Below are positions 15,040-16,100 of a DNA stretch of 16,100 nt, piece after piece. A program made the translations under genes and the position numbers. Every line of letters starts with the position of its first letter. Within the stretch, counting starts at the first letter, position 1. The stretch comes from DATCTV01 sp964400685. Lineage in GTDB: Bacteria; Desulfobacterota; Desulfomonilia; UBA1062. Under the pieces are notes generated by a model. That model saw only the letters and a program-made list of their open reading frames with translations. It did not search any database and had not been told where the DNA came from. The DNA lies in contig CAYNVT010000098.1 in assembly GCA_964400685.1 (NCBI GenBank), positions 1 through 16,100 of the forward strand. The letters run 5' to 3'.

Positions 15040-15798
15040 ATGCTGAAGATTGAAGACCTGCACGTGTCTCTGGGGGAGAAGGAAATCCTCAAGGGGGTGG
15101 ATATGGAAATTCATCCCGGCGAGGTCTATATCCTTTTCGGCCCTAACGGTTCAGGCAAGACATCGCTTTTGATGACAATAATGGGTTATCCCCAGTACAG
15201 GGTCACCTCAGGCAAAATATTTTTCAAAGATACCGATATAACATATATGCCCGTTCATGAGCGTGCAAAGCTCGGTATCGGCATGTCATACCAAAGGCCT
15301 CCGACCATTAACGGCCTTAAAACCAGGAAAATGGTTGAGATATGCGGCCAGGGCAAAGAAACCGATGTTGATAAACTTGCAGCAAATGTCAATTTCACGG
15401 ATTTTCTCGAAAGAGATATCAATGCCGGGTTTTCAGGCGGAGAAATAAAGCGTTCTGAACTGCTGCAGTTGATGGCGCAGCAGCCTGACCTTATGCTGTT
15501 CGACGAACCGGAATCAGGAGTTGACCTTGAAAACATAGCGCTTATCGGAAACACGATAGGCTCGCTTTTGCAACGCAGCTTCCAGGCGCATACCGAATTC
15601 TCTCAGAAGCATGCACACAGGGGCAGAAACAAGATGGGACTCATAATCACGCATACCGGCTATATATTGAATTATGTACCGGCCGACAGGGGACAGGTTC
15701 TGTTCAACGGTGTCATGGCATGCAGAGGTAATCCCCAGGAGATATTCCAGACAATAAGCAAGGCGGGTTATCAGGAGTGTATAAAATGCATGAGATAG
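15040..15798 (+). CDS. sufC: SufC-type ABC ATPase for Fe-S cluster assembly (SMS-like)
   Basis: Predicted 252-residue cytoplasmic ATPase that drives the SufB/SufD-family scaffold during iron-sulphur cluster assembly. Motifs in order: Walker A GPNGSGKTS (34-42), Q-loop SYQRPP (83-88), signature FSGGEIKRSE (131-140), Walker B LMLFDEPESGVD (151-162) and H-loop ITHTGYI (203-209). FSGGE-KR-E and the E-SGVD after Walker B are SufC marks that separate it from transport ATPases. A charged insert of about 25 residues (176-198) precedes the H-loop, and the protein ends in GYQECIKCMR with a CxxC (Cys247, Cys250), neither of which I expect in E. coli-type SufC. AAGGAG is 6 nt before the ATG. It overlaps the next gene by 13 nt. 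A partner limited to a single SufB-type protein would make this the minimal SMS type, but the region beyond the window cannot be seen. Confidence 0.9.
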   Translation: MLKIEDLHVSLGEKEILKGVDMEIHPGEVYILFGPNGSGKTSLLMTIMGYPQYRVTSGKIFFKDTDITYMPVHERAKLGIGMSYQRPPTINGLKTRKMVEICGQGKETDVDKLAANVNFTDFLERDINAGFSGGEIKRSELLQLMAQQPDLMLFDEPESGVDLENIALIGNTIGSLLQRSFQAHTEFSQKHAHRGRNKMGLIITHTGYILNYVPADRGQVLFNGVMACRGNPQEIFQTISKAGYQECIKCMR

Positions 15799-16100
15799 AT
15801 GAAAAAATTGAACTTGCCAGGGATAAAAAAGCGGCCATCGGTCCGGACATACCGCTCGATGAATACTGCATGGAAGGTGAGTGCCACCTCCCGATAGAAA
15901 AGCTTGATGAAATGCCTGCTGAAGACAAGGAAATCATGCTGAAGGCCGGAGTTGATGCGAGCGAGGCTGAACGTTCGGGTTCGTATGTCCAGAAGGACAC
16001 AACCGCTGTCTATGCGCAGTCCATGATGGACGGGCTTGAGGTCATTCCCATCAAAGAGGCCCTCAAACTCGACTGGATCAAGGAATACTACTGGAAGCTT
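15786..16100 (+). CDS. sufB: SufB/SufD-family Fe-S scaffold protein, 5' part (runs off the window)
   Basis: The first 105 codons are open to the window edge. The ATG at 15786 overlaps the end of sufC by 13 nt in another frame and has AGGAG 8 nt upstream, a sign of translational coupling. The segment MLKAGVDASEAERSGSYVQK (about 55-74) and the following GLEVIPIKEALKLDWIKEYYW match the start of the conserved SufB/SufD core. In the assembly complex this protein forms the beta-helix scaffold on which the cluster is built and which SufC drives. The N-terminal Cys pair CMEGEC (29-34) is not something I associate with E. coli SufB. The cluster-ligating residues lie beyond the window, so SufB versus SufD cannot be settled; the short leader favours the SMS type (SmsB). 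Confidence 0.82.
   Translation, partial: MHEIDEKIELARDKKAAIGPDIPLDEYCMEGECHLPIEKLDEMPAEDKEIMLKAGVDASEAERSGSYVQKDTTAVYAQSMMDGLEVIPIKEALKLDWIKEYYWKL

Overview
The window looks like chromosomal DNA of a Gram-negative (diderm), probably anaerobic bacterium. Evidence for an outer membrane: several lipobox-bearing lipoproteins, a periplasmic M23 peptidase and an outer-membrane barrel of the inverse-autotransporter type. Evidence for an anaerobe: a short SufC/SufB pair resembling the minimal SUF-like (SMS) iron-sulphur system. Gene style (strong GGAGG ribosome sites, PKD-rich lipoproteins, a CofE-like protein) would suit a Desulfobacterota or related lineage, but this is inference, with no ribosomal marker in the window.

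Region 1 (1-7858, minus strand) is a surface-protein locus. Three large lipoprotein genes run in tandem: an eight-PKD protein with a C-terminal beta-sandwich-like domain, a protein with five cysteine-bearing PASTA-like repeats plus an interrupted FN3-like domain, and a four-PKD protein ending in a seven-bladed RCC1-type propeller. All three begin with a similar signal peptide, an LSGC lipobox and an N-terminal Ig-like domain, so they look like paralogues with a common anchor and exchanged outer modules. A possible fourth gene starts at the window edge.

Region 2 (7859-8367) is a 509-bp gene-poor, partly AT-rich spacer with two perfect inverted repeats.

Region 3 (8368-14100) holds mixed housekeeping and envelope genes: a divergent CofE-like ligase (minus), an M23 lipoprotein peptidase (plus), tRNA-Pro(CGG) with its own promoter (minus), a passenger-less inverse-autotransporter barrel behind a GalT-like nucleotidyltransferase (minus), pcm (plus) whose stop codon overlaps that of a stand-alone hisH (minus), and a small two-helix lipoprotein (plus).

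Region 4 (14238-16100, plus strand) is a compact operon: a lipoyl-less acyltransferase-like protein whose DHRxxDG motif has lost its Asp, then a SufC-type ATPase, then a SufB/SufD-family scaffold gene that runs off the window.

The strongest points for follow-up are the shared-anchor lipoprotein locus with unusual Cys-PASTA repeats, the inverse-autotransporter barrel that stops right after the barrel, and the altered acyltransferase coupled to a minimal SUF pair.
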